A stretch of 64,000 nt of DNA, taken from Marinoscillum sp964351625. Its GTDB lineage: Bacteria; Bacteroidota; Bacteroidia; Cytophagales; Cyclobacteriaceae. The DNA lies in assembly GCA_964351625.1 (NCBI GenBank), contig CAYGOV010000001.1:434001-498000 (forward strand). The letters are read 5' to 3'. The notes under the pieces are model-generated. The model worked only from the letters and a program-made list of their open reading frames with translations. It had not been told where the DNA came from and searched no databases. The first letter of the stretch is position 1. Each line of letters begins with the position of its first letter. The position numbers and the translations under genes were made by a program. Positions 9,093 through 17,203 of the stretch are shown here, piece after piece.

Positions 9093-9192
9093 CACTGGGT
9101 TAATACTAGTCCTGAAAACTAGCGGATGGTTGCGCTAATAGGGGGCGGGCTTTCCGATCCTCATTAAAATATCTTGACCGATAAAACCCCAT

Positions 9193-10098
9193 TCATTTAC
9201 CGGTACTAGTGGCGATAGTTTTTTTTATGCCCTCTTTTGTGAAATACTTTCTGAGAATACCTCCTTTGATATTGTTCACATCAAATTCGATGATAAATGC
9301 TTCATTATCAATCTTATCAATCAAATTATAAGTTCTTCGAATATCGATTCTATTTATGACAGTATGAATAATGTCCCCCTGTGATTGTGTACCACGCTTC
9401 CCAACTCCTCTTGATCCTTTGTATAAAGTCATTCCTGCTCCAACCTTAGTGATAAGTCCCTTTTCAATATCATCAACATTTTTGGAGACTATCATTAGTC
9501 CTACATAGTCTTCAAAACCTTCGATCATTAAGTCGATTACTTTGGCGGTAATAAGGAAAGTTAATATTGAGTACATGGCAATCTCCATTGATAGTACTAG
9601 TGCAGTAATACCAAATAGGACAATATTGAAAAGTAGAATTGTTTTGCCAATACTTATCCCTAAGCGATTATTAACGAAAATGCCCAATATTTCGGAACCG
9701 TCTAAAACTGCCCCATTTTTAATAGTCAAGCCGATTCCCGACCCAAGGAAAAGCCCTCCAAAAATGGCTATCAAAAGTTTATCTTCAGTTAGAGAGTTGA
9801 AATTTTCAAAATGAACAAAAAAAGCAAGTGCTATTATAGATAATACTGACTTAACCAATATTCGTTTTGTAAGTGTAAACCAAGCTAAAATGAGGAAGGG
9901 AGCACTTACAACCATCAGAATCAGAGAAATATCAATAGTATAAAGTCTACTAATAAGGATAGCTATACCTGTCGCCCCACCATCCAAAAAACTATTTGGT
10001 AGTAAAAATCCTTTTAGCCCAATACTTGCAAGAAGTACTCCGAGACTGATTTGAAAAACCTCAGAAATAAGTTGCTTATAATATCTACTCATTTTCAT
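9193..10098 (-). CDS. YitT family membrane protein (DUF161/DUF2179)
   Basis: A 301-aa protein with five to six hydrophobic segments in the first ~200 residues (YitT_membrane domain, with 'FLLPNSFLDGGATGIAILIS' near 30-50 and 'GSGIGLTIKNGAVLDGSEIL' near 118-137) and a soluble C-terminal DUF2179 domain ('GMTLYKGSRGVGKRGTQS', then an I-I-E-F-D strand). The family is widespread and of unknown transport role; the C-terminal domain is thought to bind a small ligand. Start ATG at 10098 (a second ATG at 10092 is possible). Single-gene unit. Confidence 0.88.
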   Translation of the reverse strand: MKMSRYYKQLISEVFQISLGVLLASIGLKGFLLPNSFLDGGATGIAILISRLYTIDISLILMVVSAPFLILAWFTLTKRILVKSVLSIIALAFFVHFENFNSLTEDKLLIAIFGGLFLGSGIGLTIKNGAVLDGSEILGIFVNNRLGISIGKTILLFNIVLFGITALVLSMEIAMYSILTFLITAKVIDLMIEGFEDYVGLMIVSKNVDDIEKGLITKVGAGMTLYKGSRGVGKRGTQSQGDIIHTVINRIDIRRTYNLIDKIDNEAFIIEFDVNNIKGGILRKYFTKEGIKKTIATSTGK

Positions 10099-10514
10099 CT
10101 TCTCTCTGCTCCTAAATTCTTAACATATGCAAATACTATGAATGCATAGTAATGAATCCTGCTAATTTCTTGATTGAAAAAATCATCTATATCGCTATTC
10201 CATGTTTGTGGATTTTTATTCAATCTTGAAAAGCTCTTAGACAAGATCCCAATGTATATATTTTTTCTTGATCATTGCGAAGAAAATTTGGTGGATACAT
10301 GTGGTACATGGGTATCCAGTTTTTTGCCATTCGTGGTGTTGCTTAAGTAAATATTAAGAGGATCATCTGCTAAGTGCTAGCGACTAAAAGAGATCAACCT
10401 GAATATTGACTCCAATATCTCTTTATTATTTAGAATTTTAGTGGGTCAACATGAATCTCACTTATTGGTAGCATCTTGAAGTCTTCCCCGCTAATATCTC
10501 ATCACTGATCTTTT

Positions 10515-11125
10515 CCCTTACGTGGAATCGCCCAATCCCACAATGAATTGCAATGAACACTAAAGGTCATTCGGTAACTAGAAACAGTATGTCAGCCTGA
10601 GTTCATCGAAGGGCGGCATGGGGGAAAAGCGTAAAAGTAGACAAAGCACGAGTGGGACTGGGGCATAGACACTTGCGCTAAAAGGGGGGCTAAAAGAAAC
10701 CTTAAAAAAACATGGCTATGAATCAGTCAAAGCATGGCTATGAAATGAGTAAATGATAGCCATGAAATGATCAAACCATGGCTATGGTTTTAGAAAACAT
10801 AGCCATGGTTTTTAAGCTCTTGTGAAATCGGCATTTTTGAGCTCTGAGGGAGGTTTTTCAGAAGCTAATTATTTGGGTAAAATCAAATTGAGAATGAAAA
10901 CTCCATAAGTTGAAGCTCATTCTTTAGTAAATGTGAAGGACAGGGAATGCTATTTCAATATGTGGTCTTAGCGGACGCTACGACCAGTGGGGGTCTAATC
11001 TGCTTCTAACATTGTCGCATTCAACACCAACCCTTCGCTTAAACATTATTGTGAATTGACTCGGTCATTAGTACTTCTAGGCCTTTGGATAGATAGATAT
11101 GTAAACCTATTTCAGTACGAGACAA
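10515..11125. repeat. Intergenic repeat element, copy A
   Basis: Shares ordered blocks with copy B (15955-16465): CCTTACGTGGAA, AATTGCAAT, CACTAAAGGTCA-TCGGTAACTAGAA and CCTGAGTT(C/T)ATCGAA on the left; then TGCTTCTAA-ATTGTCG, TTCAACACCAAC, TTGACTCGGT, AGGCCTTTG and GTAAACCTATTT on the right. A hairpin-like GTCTTAGCGGACGCTACGAC plus GACAGGGAATGC also appears in both, though in a different order relative to the right block. The cores differ: here it holds five copies of CATGGCTATG. No ORF is supported. Likely a non-autonomous dispersed element or structured RNA locus. Confidence 0.65.
10708..10816. repeat. Short repeat array, word CATGGCTATG
   Basis: Three direct copies (about 10711, 10732, 10778) and two inverted copies (about 10756 and 10798) of CATGGCTATG or its 9-base core, with 11-15 bp spacers. 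The last pair forms a perfect hairpin: AACCATGGCTATG, an 11-base loop, CATAGCCATGGTT followed by Ts, which looks like an intrinsic terminator. Confidence 0.75.
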
Positions 11126-11160
11126 CTTACCCCACTGCTATCCAGCAAACTTTTGACAAT

Positions 11161-11649
11161 TCACTTATAATCTGAGCTCACTTTCTCAGTTCCAGGAAGC
11201 TTTGGGCCTATTTTATCATAGCTCTTTTCATCCAGGTAGTACATGATATCACAAACAGTTACAGGATCTTCGATAAGTGACAATGCCATGATGGCCAGCT
11301 TGGGTTTCACAATGCTGAGGATATTTGCCATTTCTTCTTTCGGACTTTGTGTGATCAGTTTGATCACCCAGCGGGTATTTCTTTCTTTTTTGCTAGGATC
11401 TTGAATATCTTCTATTGTCCAACTCATTTCTTCGGCTCTTTCTTTAGTGGTTGGATTTCTTGAAAAAAGTCCTTCGATCATAATTGTTGATTCAGTATAT
11501 GGAACATTACGGGGAGTGTATCGGGCTTTAAATTCCTTCTGCTTCATAAAAGCAAATAATGAGCGTAGATGTTCTGGATCATTATTTTGCTCTTGTCCAT
11601 TTGCCAATTGTACTGCGAAAAGGATAAGAATCAGTGATAAATATTTCAT
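11161..11649 (-). CDS. Secreted protein of unknown function
   Basis: A 162-aa protein with a signal peptide (MKYLSLILILFAVQLANG, cleavage before Q-E). The mature part is helical and charged, with 'FMKQKEFKARYTPRNVPY' and 'VTVCDIMYYLDEKSYD'; no domain recognised. Its start is 373 bp from the divergently oriented lipoxygenase gene and nothing links them beyond position. Most likely periplasmic. Confidence 0.65.
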   Translation of the reverse strand: MKYLSLILILFAVQLANGQEQNNDPEHLRSLFAFMKQKEFKARYTPRNVPYTESTIMIEGLFSRNPTTKERAEEMSWTIEDIQDPSKKERNTRWVIKLITQSPKEEMANILSIVKPKLAIMALSLIEDPVTVCDIMYYLDEKSYDKIGPKLPGTEKVSSDYK

Positions 11650-11836
11650 AGTGTTTTGTTTAAGCCAAATGCCTTTAATAATTCCAATGAATCACTTTCA
11701 GAATCAAGTGAATTATACCTCAATGGAGGCATAATTCTATCTATCAAATGTATCAATAGACTGTAAGATTTAACATACCCACCAATACGGATATTTCGTC
11801 AGTTGCTTATCTCAATGCAGTCTAGCAAAGAAAAGG

Positions 11837-11864
11837 ACTAGAACAAGCTGACGCTTGCACTAGT
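11837..11864. repeat. Hairpin with TGAC loop upstream of lipoxygenase
   Basis: ACTAG-aa-CAAGC-tgac-GCTTG-ca-CTAGT: two paired arms with symmetric 2-base bulges. The same GC-TGAC-GC tip occurs at about 16440-16458 (GTCTTAGC-tgac-GCTAAGAC) and, with GGAC, at about 10966-10984. It belongs to a hairpin family with variable arms. Confidence 0.5.
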
Positions 11865-12021
11865 ATCAGCATATAAGCACCAAGAGCATTTATAAAAACT
11901 AGCTAAGCCGTACTATAGTATCAATTTTGACAATGTGACTAAGACTTAAATCAATCTTCGTTTTGAATTATTAATTAGTGAATAATTTTCTAATTTAAGG
12001 CTGATTCCATTCGACCTAACC

Positions 12022-14040
12022 ATGAATAAGACCAACACCGCCGCAAGTACATATGATAGTGAGCAACTAATCGATATGCTTAAGGAATTACCTGAGAAGG
12101 AGCGCAACAGAATATCAAAAGACCTGACAAAAACATGGAATGATTTTCAAAATCAATATGCGAAGAATGAAGCCAAGAAAACGCATGTTGCTAGGGGTAA
12201 ACTCGTATTTAATGCAGACAATAATAAACCACTCCATCACTTTAAAGTAGAATTGTGGGATAGAGACCTTACTTCTCCTGATGATTTTTTAGGGAAGAGT
12301 GAGACAGACATGGAGGGTAATTTCGAAATCCTCTACGATCCGAATGACGCTGGATTCAACGATATTCCTGACCTTGAATTACGGGTATTTGACCCTGTTC
12401 ATCAATACTCGCAAAATGGACTTCTATCCATCAAATATCACCTGCTACAGTCATTTAAAGGAGATGACAATGTCACTGCTAAAGAATATGATTTTGGTGT
12501 ATTGGCACTTCCTTATTGGGAATATGATCCCAGTTCAAGTTCTCCGCGAGTTTATGTACCAGAACATGGTCAGCCCCCTTCAACCTATTCAGATGGGAGA
12601 TTAATGGCATTGGTTAAAATTGGTGCTCCGCTTGAAGTGGTTAAGAGAAAGCATTATCTACAAAACAAGTTAAATCCCAATAAACCGTCAATAGAAGAAA
12701 TACAGAGAGATTATGGAACGTGCAAAACGCTGGAGATGGAAAAACACAATCCAGGAAGTTCACGATCTGACGAATATTTCGGTGATCGAATCCTAAATGG
12801 AATGATTGCTACTAATCTAGATAAAGATCCTTTTAACCCCAATCAGTATTGGCTCTACCATCAATGGAATTCTTATGAGCAAGATGGTATCCATTGCCTA
12901 CCTAATGTAGATATCAAATTTGCAATTATCAATGAAAAACTAGTGCCTGTTCAGATCATGCTAGCCTTCCGAGAAAAAGGCGAAACTGCGGGTGGATCTT
13001 CCACTACCAAAGTGAAGGTCAATAATAACGAAGGTGAAAAATGGCTTCAAGCAAAGCGTGTTGCTCGAATGAGCTGTAGTCTATGGGCCGAATTGGAAGC
13101 ACATTTGGTCAACACTCACCTTAACACAGAACAATACGCGATTTCTCTTTTCAGAAATGTCAGAAAAAACCCATTCAGGTTCATTCTTAGCTCTCATGTG
13201 AAGGAAGTCGCTTCAATCAATCATGGAGCGAATTCAATGCTTTTGGGTAAAGATGGCCATATTACTAATGCTTGTGCTTTAACTGAAAAATCAATTAATG
13301 AACGCATAAGCCAATCCTTGGGTATGCTGGATTGGAAAAATTGGTCCCCGAGAAAGCCAATCAATCAAGATCACTTGTATGCTCAGACAGCTCAGCTCTA
13401 TTGGAAAGCACTGGAAGTCTATATAGATCGTGTGTTTGATTATTATGATGAAGACATCCGAAAATATTGGCATGAAATAAAATTGTTTTCAGATGAGCTC
13501 ATCGCAAATAGTAATCCATTCTACTTGTGTAGCTATCTACAAATGGCTTTAAGCAAGGACGACTCATGGTTCAATAAAGAAGAACGCCCAGACTTAACAC
13601 TTAAGCGAGAGGAAGTTAATGGTGTTAAGGTCGCCCTCTCCAGAATTACGGATAGCATTGAAGCAAATGATGAAGGTATAGCTAATCTAAAGCAGGTTGC
13701 TAGGTATGTGATCATGCACTCCACATTTATGCACAGCTGGGCCAATAATCAACAACAAGACGATGGTGCAGAAGTAAGGTATGCTTCACTTGGATTGAGA
13801 TGGGGTGAGCATGGCGTATTTGTACCCGAATCAGATGATAGCATTGCTCCATCACCAAGAATAGCTTCTGAGCAAATTTGGATTAGCACTTTTCTTACCA
13901 AAACAAAATTTGGTTTCATCATGCGCAATGAAGATCAGGATATTCATCCGCTTTTTTTACAGACACTCAGAGAATTCAAAGATGAATTTGATGCCCTTGG
14001 ACTAAATATTGATGAACTTCAATCAAGAACCAATATCTAA
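12022..14040 (+). CDS. Lipoxygenase with N-terminal transthyretin-like domain
   Basis: Non-haem iron dioxygenase that would add O2 to a polyunsaturated fatty acid, giving a hydroperoxide. Although divergent, all five iron ligands of the family can be placed: H361 and H366 in 'EAHLVNTHLNTE', H571 and N575 in 'FMHSWANNQQ', and the C-terminal I672, whose carboxylate binds iron. Supporting context: 'LSSHVKEVASINHGANS' after the first histidines and 'AQLYWKALEVYIDRVFDYY' before the second pair. Residues ~53-160 replace the usual PLAT domain with a transthyretin-like beta sandwich ('KVELWDRDLTSPDDFLG', 'TDMEGNF'). No signal peptide. The stop overlaps the next gene's ATG (TAATG). A weak promoter-like TTTTG-N17-TAATTTTC lies just upstream. 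Confidence 0.85.
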   Translation: MNKTNTAASTYDSEQLIDMLKELPEKERNRISKDLTKTWNDFQNQYAKNEAKKTHVARGKLVFNADNNKPLHHFKVELWDRDLTSPDDFLGKSETDMEGNFEILYDPNDAGFNDIPDLELRVFDPVHQYSQNGLLSIKYHLLQSFKGDDNVTAKEYDFGVLALPYWEYDPSSSSPRVYVPEHGQPPSTYSDGRLMALVKIGAPLEVVKRKHYLQNKLNPNKPSIEEIQRDYGTCKTLEMEKHNPGSSRSDEYFGDRILNGMIATNLDKDPFNPNQYWLYHQWNSYEQDGIHCLPNVDIKFAIINEKLVPVQIMLAFREKGETAGGSSTTKVKVNNNEGEKWLQAKRVARMSCSLWAELEAHLVNTHLNTEQYAISLFRNVRKNPFRFILSSHVKEVASINHGANSMLLGKDGHITNACALTEKSINERISQSLGMLDWKNWSPRKPINQDHLYAQTAQLYWKALEVYIDRVFDYYDEDIRKYWHEIKLFSDELIANSNPFYLCSYLQMALSKDDSWFNKEERPDLTLKREEVNGVKVALSRITDSIEANDEGIANLKQVARYVIMHSTFMHSWANNQQQDDGAEVRYASLGLRWGEHGVFVPESDDSIAPSPRIASEQIWISTFLTKTKFGFIMRNEDQDIHPLFLQTLREFKDEFDALGLNIDELQSRTNI

Positions 14041-15218
14041 TGAAGAGCATTCAGTTCAGAAAAAGACCATCGCTGGTCGAGGAAATTTCATATAGCCCAA
14101 TCCCTGTTCCGGAGGTAAATCATTCTAGTAGATCCGGCTGGAAAAATGAAGCAATACAGGCCTACGAAGAGATTTTTGGCTTGCCACTAGCCAGTGCCAA
14201 AAATGATCTAGCCATACCATTCCCAAAAGACAGTTTCAAGGAGCGCACAAAGTACAAATTGAAGACGGCTTTGTTGAAAAATATGTTTGCGCTATTATCA
14301 CTCTTCACAAAGGAGCGCGGTACGCATCAAAATGGAGGTGTTGGTGCAAAAGGAACGATACGTTTTTTAAATAACGAAGCAGCTCGTAAACTAGACTTCT
14401 GTAAAACTGAGAATCCACTTCCAATCAGTCTAAGACATTCGAATGCTTCGTTTGAAGATGATGCTTGCGCTCAATTAAGAGCAATGGCTTTTCAAATTCA
14501 TTTGCCAGGTGGTGAAACAGAAGACTTGCTACTCAGTACAGGTGCGATCATTCCATTTTGGAGCCTTTCCAGCCTGCTGAATTTCGCTAAGTATCGGAAC
14601 AAAGTGAAAAATGACAATTGGGATCCTCAAAAAGAGTGGCTTAAAAATTCTCCTACAGCATTTATTGCGGGAATCGAAGCTGTACGTCTTGCGCCGGAAT
14701 CCTATACGAAAATGTCATATTATTCAGGTATGCCATACGGGATTAAAGAAACCAATGAATTTGTAAAGTTCAGAGTGATTCCCTCGGACATGAAAATGGA
14801 GAGCGGACTATTAACTAGTGAGGAGCAACGAAGGGTTTGGATCCAAAATAGATTGGATAATAATGACAAGCCAAAGCAATATTTGGCGGATGAATTTAAA
14901 GACAAATTGAATAATTCTTCTCCAATTCAATATGTGCTAGAAGCACAATTCCGAACCTTGAACACTGAAACTGATACATCGGAATTCTTTAACCTTTCGA
15001 GGTATTGGGATGATATAAGATATCCATGGGAACCAATAGCCAGCCTTTCAGCTGAAAAGACGCTGGACGATAAGAAGACAGAAGGCCTTCATTTTTGGCT
15101 AGGCAATATTCCCAAGGGACTTGATTTTATGGAGACCTACTCAGCAGATGACTATAATTCAATAGCTACAGGAAGAATCAATATCTACCCGAGAGCACAG
15201 GCTTGGAGGAAAAAGTGA
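14040..15218 (+). CDS. Catalase-related haem hydroperoxidase (allene-oxide-synthase-like)
   Basis: A 392-aa haem protein of the small catalase-related family, translationally coupled to the lipoxygenase. Distal site: T95-H96 in 'GTHQNGGVGAKG' matches the Thr66-His67 pair typical of coral allene oxide synthase (catalases have V-H). R132 in 'SLRHSNASF' matches the catalase R-F-S-T region. Proximal site near the C-terminus: R379-x3-Y383-x6-R390, the catalase haem-tyrosine pattern. At the distal-asparagine position (70 residues after the histidine, as in coral AOS) there is S166 in 'LLLSTGAI'. It should convert fatty-acid hydroperoxides to an allene oxide, epoxide or related product rather than dismutate H2O2. 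Product unproven. Confidence 0.83.
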   Translation: MKSIQFRKRPSLVEEISYSPIPVPEVNHSSRSGWKNEAIQAYEEIFGLPLASAKNDLAIPFPKDSFKERTKYKLKTALLKNMFALLSLFTKERGTHQNGGVGAKGTIRFLNNEAARKLDFCKTENPLPISLRHSNASFEDDACAQLRAMAFQIHLPGGETEDLLLSTGAIIPFWSLSSLLNFAKYRNKVKNDNWDPQKEWLKNSPTAFIAGIEAVRLAPESYTKMSYYSGMPYGIKETNEFVKFRVIPSDMKMESGLLTSEEQRRVWIQNRLDNNDKPKQYLADEFKDKLNNSSPIQYVLEAQFRTLNTETDTSEFFNLSRYWDDIRYPWEPIASLSAEKTLDDKKTEGLHFWLGNIPKGLDFMETYSADDYNSIATGRINIYPRAQAWRKK

Positions 15219-15225
15219 GGATGCT

Positions 15226-15340
15226 TTCGCTGGTCAGGGGAGAAATGATGCTACGCGACGCATTGCAAATGTTAGGGTCTATTCATCCGCTGTGTAATCG
15301 CTAATGAGAGGGGCACTCGTTGCAAACGAGCACCAGCTGT
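15226..15340. repeat. Spacer with dispersed repeats and CTCGTTGCAAACGAG palindrome
   Basis: Contains ATTGCAAATGTTAGGGTCTA and TTCATCCGCTGTGTAATCG, related to about 8010-8050. It also has GGCACTCGTTGCAAACGAGC followed by ACCAGCTG, which recurs as GGCACTTGTTGCAAACGAGC at about 17170-17197. The CTCGTT/AACGAG arms make a small hairpin immediately downstream of the catalase-related gene and of the toxin gene that ends at 15343. Confidence 0.55.
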
Positions 15341-15342
15341 GG

Positions 15343-15624
15343 TTAGTTTTTTATTTCTTCCTCGTGCTTTATAAGAGCAAAGATAGAAATCAAGTTTTTG
15401 TCGACTTTATAAATTATCGTATAACCCTTAAAAGCCATGTCTCTAATGTCTTCCCTATCGAAATAAATAGATTTCTTGAACTTAAAAGGCTGATCGACAA
15501 GGTTTCTGCATTTCTGAAGTAGGTCTTTCTTGAACTTTCTAGCTGCATTAGGTTTGTCAGCTGCAATATAGAGGACTTGACGATTTAGTTTTTGTAGGAA
15601 GGCGTCATGAAGTTCAACCTTCAT
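15343..15624 (-). CDS. RelE/ParE family toxin, second module
   Basis: A 93-aa RelE/ParE-type toxin: 'FLQKLNRQVLYIAADKPNAARKF', shown in part as LNRQVLYIAADKP, then the strand 'DIRDMAFKGYTIIYKVD' and a final I-S-I-F-A-L-I-K-H. This is the usual layout of two helices followed by a beta sheet with G-Y-T-I-I-Y. Overlaps its antitoxin by 11 bp. Convergent with the lipoxygenase/catalase-related operon. Probable mRNA interferase or gyrase poison; the subfamily is uncertain. Confidence 0.82.
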   Translation of the reverse strand: MKVELHDAFLQKLNRQVLYIAADKPNAARKFKKDLLQKCRNLVDQPFKFKKSIYFDREDIRDMAFKGYTIIYKVDKNLISIFALIKHEEEIKN

Positions 15625-15847
15625 ACTGACGGATAGCGTTCTCTAATATTTCGTCTACTTCATCAATTGAATATGCTTTAGACTCTCCAGATTCTAAGCG
15701 ACTCAGTTCGTGTTGAACATATCGTTTATTGGCTTCAAAAGAATCGTCAGACTCAACGATTTGTAGATCCTCGCTTTTAAATTGTCCGAGTAGCCACATG
15801 ACTTTGTCAAGTACTTTGTCGCTCACTTTTAGTTTCAATATCGCCAT
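15614..15847 (-). CDS. Antitoxin of second RelE/ParE pair
   Basis: A 77-aa protein upstream of and overlapping the toxin. It starts MAILKLKVSDKVLDKVMWLL and has an acidic middle (KSEDLQIVESDDSF) and C-terminal helix (YSIDEVDEILENAIRQYEG). Small size, acidic character, antitoxin-first order and the 11-bp overlap support the assignment. The N-terminal beta strand plus helix could be a ribbon-helix-helix-like DNA-binding part, by inference. Confidence 0.75.
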   Translation of the reverse strand: MAILKLKVSDKVLDKVMWLLGQFKSEDLQIVESDDSFEANKRYVQHELSRLESGESKAYSIDEVDEILENAIRQYEG

Positions 15848-15888
15848 GATCCAAAGATAGTTGATAGTTCGTTTTTTTTAATTACCCC

Positions 15889-16465
15889 TACAACGAATAA
15901 AACATGCTTAGCATGACTATCAGGTACAAACCAAATCTAAGTACTGCCCTTTTAACCTTACGTGGAAGCATAATGCCACTACTAATTGCAATAAGCACTA
16001 AAGGTCAGTCGGTAACTAGAATCAGCATGTTATCCTGAGTTTATCGAAAGGCGGCATCCAGGTAAAGTATGAAATGATGCCAAGTAGCAAAGCACTCTTA
16101 CGAGCGGGTAAAACTTCCGAAAAGTATGATTTTGCAAAACAACTTGTTGTTCCGCTCCAAGGAACTTGTTCCATGACCTTGAGGAACTTGTTGTTCAAGC
16201 CCGAGGAACTTGTTGTTCGACCCTGAGGAACTTGTTGTTCCTGCCTGTGGAACAAGTTGTATTGCTGATGTGGTCAAATATGCTTCTAAGATTGTCGAAT
16301 TCAACACCAACATCTCGCTTAAACTTTGCTTTGTATTGACTCGGTTATCAGATTTTTTAGGCCTTTGACTGTCTCTTCTGTTAGATAGATGGGTAAACCT
16401 ATTTTAGGACGTGACAGGGAATGCTTTTTCGGTATTGGGTCTTAGCTGACGCTAAGACCAGTTGG
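15889..16465. repeat. Intergenic repeat element, copy B
   Basis: Non-coding spacer of about 600 bp with the same ordered blocks as copy A. On its left it has an extra block, ACAACGAATA-AACA-GCTTAGCATGACT and ACAAACCAAATCT-AGTACTGCC, which is shared with the spacer at 19352-19440 (copy C, left part only). The right end has GACAGGGAATGC and GGTCTTAGC-tgac-GCTAAGACC, a 9-bp perfect stem, just before the stop codon of the immunity gene. CCTGAGTTTATCGAAAGG at about 16033 is a variant of the common Bacteroidota word CTGAGCTTGTCGAAGG. Confidence 0.65.
16137..16262. repeat. Short repeat array, word GGAACTTGTTGTTC
   Basis: Three full copies of GAGGAACTTGTTGTTC (about 16182, 16203, 16227), variants CAACTTGTTGTTCC and GGAACTTGTTCC at the left end, and an inverted copy GGAACAAGTTGT at the right. 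The period is about 21-25 bp with variable spacers. The word is itself near-palindromic (GGAACTTGTTCC). It occupies the same place within element B that CATGGCTATG occupies in element A. Confidence 0.75.
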
Positions 16466-17120
16466 GATGTTTTAGACTAATTATTTTCTCTGCTACTTGT
16501 TGGCAATGTTCAATATTGCCGACTACCCCAATTGTAACTGTTTCTATTTCGTGCAAAGTCTTTGCTATTGTTTCTTTGTCTGCTCCGTTTTTTTTTAATT
16601 GGAATATACTTGGTGTATAGCCTTGATATTCTTCTCTTGGCGCAATGTCATTAATTCCAATCGGATCCCAGTCGTTCCAGAGTATCAAGTCAATTGCTTC
16701 ATAAAGATTTCTCGGGTCTTCATTCTTGAGTAACTCATGAAAGTCTGTCACAAGTGGTTCTATACAAGTTTGGTCTGTTTGAAAACTAAATTTCAAGTAA
16801 TTATCCTCGTATGATCCGCCTAATTGTCCATATACAACTACTTGTCCATTTGATTTCATTTGGAAATTAATAGTTGCGTCACTGTCATTATCTTCAAGTG
16901 TTGTATTACCTGATATTGACTGTTTCATTATTTTTAAGTCAGAACACATTTTTTCTATTTGGTCTCGCCTTACACAAAAATGTGAAGTCCCACTGTATGC
17001 ATTTGATATAACAGTCAAGTCAAAAGTGAAATTGATTTGAACTAAATATCTTGTCGCAAACAAAACGCGTTCTGTTTCCCTGTATGTTTTTAATTCAATT
17101 ATGTCATCAATTTCTATCAT
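16452..17120 (-). CDS. Putative immunity protein (WapI-like plus C-terminal helical domain)
   Basis: A 222-aa cytoplasmic protein with two parts. Residues ~25-130 resemble the WapI-type immunity domain: 'SGTSHFCVRRDQIEKMCSDL', then 'SDATINFQMKSNGQVVVYGQ' and 'LKFSFQTDQTCIEPLVTDF'. Residues ~145-220 carry 'LILWNDWDPIGINDIAPREE', 'YTPSIFQLKKNGADKETIAK' and 'IETVTIGV', a DUF1871-like module common in small orphan proteins. Immunity proteins neutralise contact-dependent or polymorphic toxins of neighbours; no cognate toxin is nearby, so this would be an orphan immunity gene. The assignment is from pattern recognition and moderate. Confidence 0.55.
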   Translation of the reverse strand: MIEIDDIIELKTYRETERVLFATRYLVQINFTFDLTVISNAYSGTSHFCVRRDQIEKMCSDLKIMKQSISGNTTLEDNDSDATINFQMKSNGQVVVYGQLGGSYEDNYLKFSFQTDQTCIEPLVTDFHELLKNEDPRNLYEAIDLILWNDWDPIGINDIAPREEYQGYTPSIFQLKKNGADKETIAKTLHEIETVTIGVVGNIEHCQQVAEKIISLKHPNWS

Positions 17121-17165
17121 TCGTTGATTGATGTATCGTTTTTAAGTGGAATATAAGTCCGAGCT

Positions 17166-17200
17166 AGGGGGCACTTGTTGCAAACGAGCGCCAGCTGGGG
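17166..17200. repeat. Second copy of the GCACTTGTTGCAAACGAGC repeat
   Basis: GGGGGCACTTGTTGCAAACG followed by AGCGCCAGCTGGGG. It matches the word at about 15312-15340. It sits directly downstream of the DUF4365 gene's stop codon. Confidence 0.5.
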
Positions 17201-17203
17201 GGA

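Larger units (their letters stand above)
10099..11160. other. Long non-coding region carrying repeat element A
   Basis: Roughly 1 kb without any coding-like frame. The first 400 bp are AT-rich and featureless apart from the upstream region of the YitT gene. From about 10515 it is made of repeat element A, described separately, up to about 11125. Confidence 0.55.

Noticed and set aside
10708..10816. CRISPR-like array of CATGGCTATG repeats
   Set aside because: The repeat is only 10 bases, occurs in both orientations and has spacers of 11-15 bases, with no cas genes. It is not a CRISPR array.
14400..14460. N135 (in RHSNASF) as the distal haem asparagine of the catalase-related enzyme
   Set aside because: It is only 39 residues from H96, whereas the distal Asn lies about 70 residues away in known enzymes. 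That spacing points to S166, and the N135 segment aligns with the catalase R-F-S-T region.
16137..16262. CRISPR-like array of GGAACTTGTTGTTC repeats
   Set aside because: Period about 21-25 bases with irregular short spacers, no cas genes, and the word itself is nearly palindromic.
16022..16313. Overlapping minus-strand open frames of 71-77 codons over the repeat array
   Set aside because: Their sequence merely translates the short DNA repeats, with alternating Q-V-P and S-S-G type runs. No protein features.
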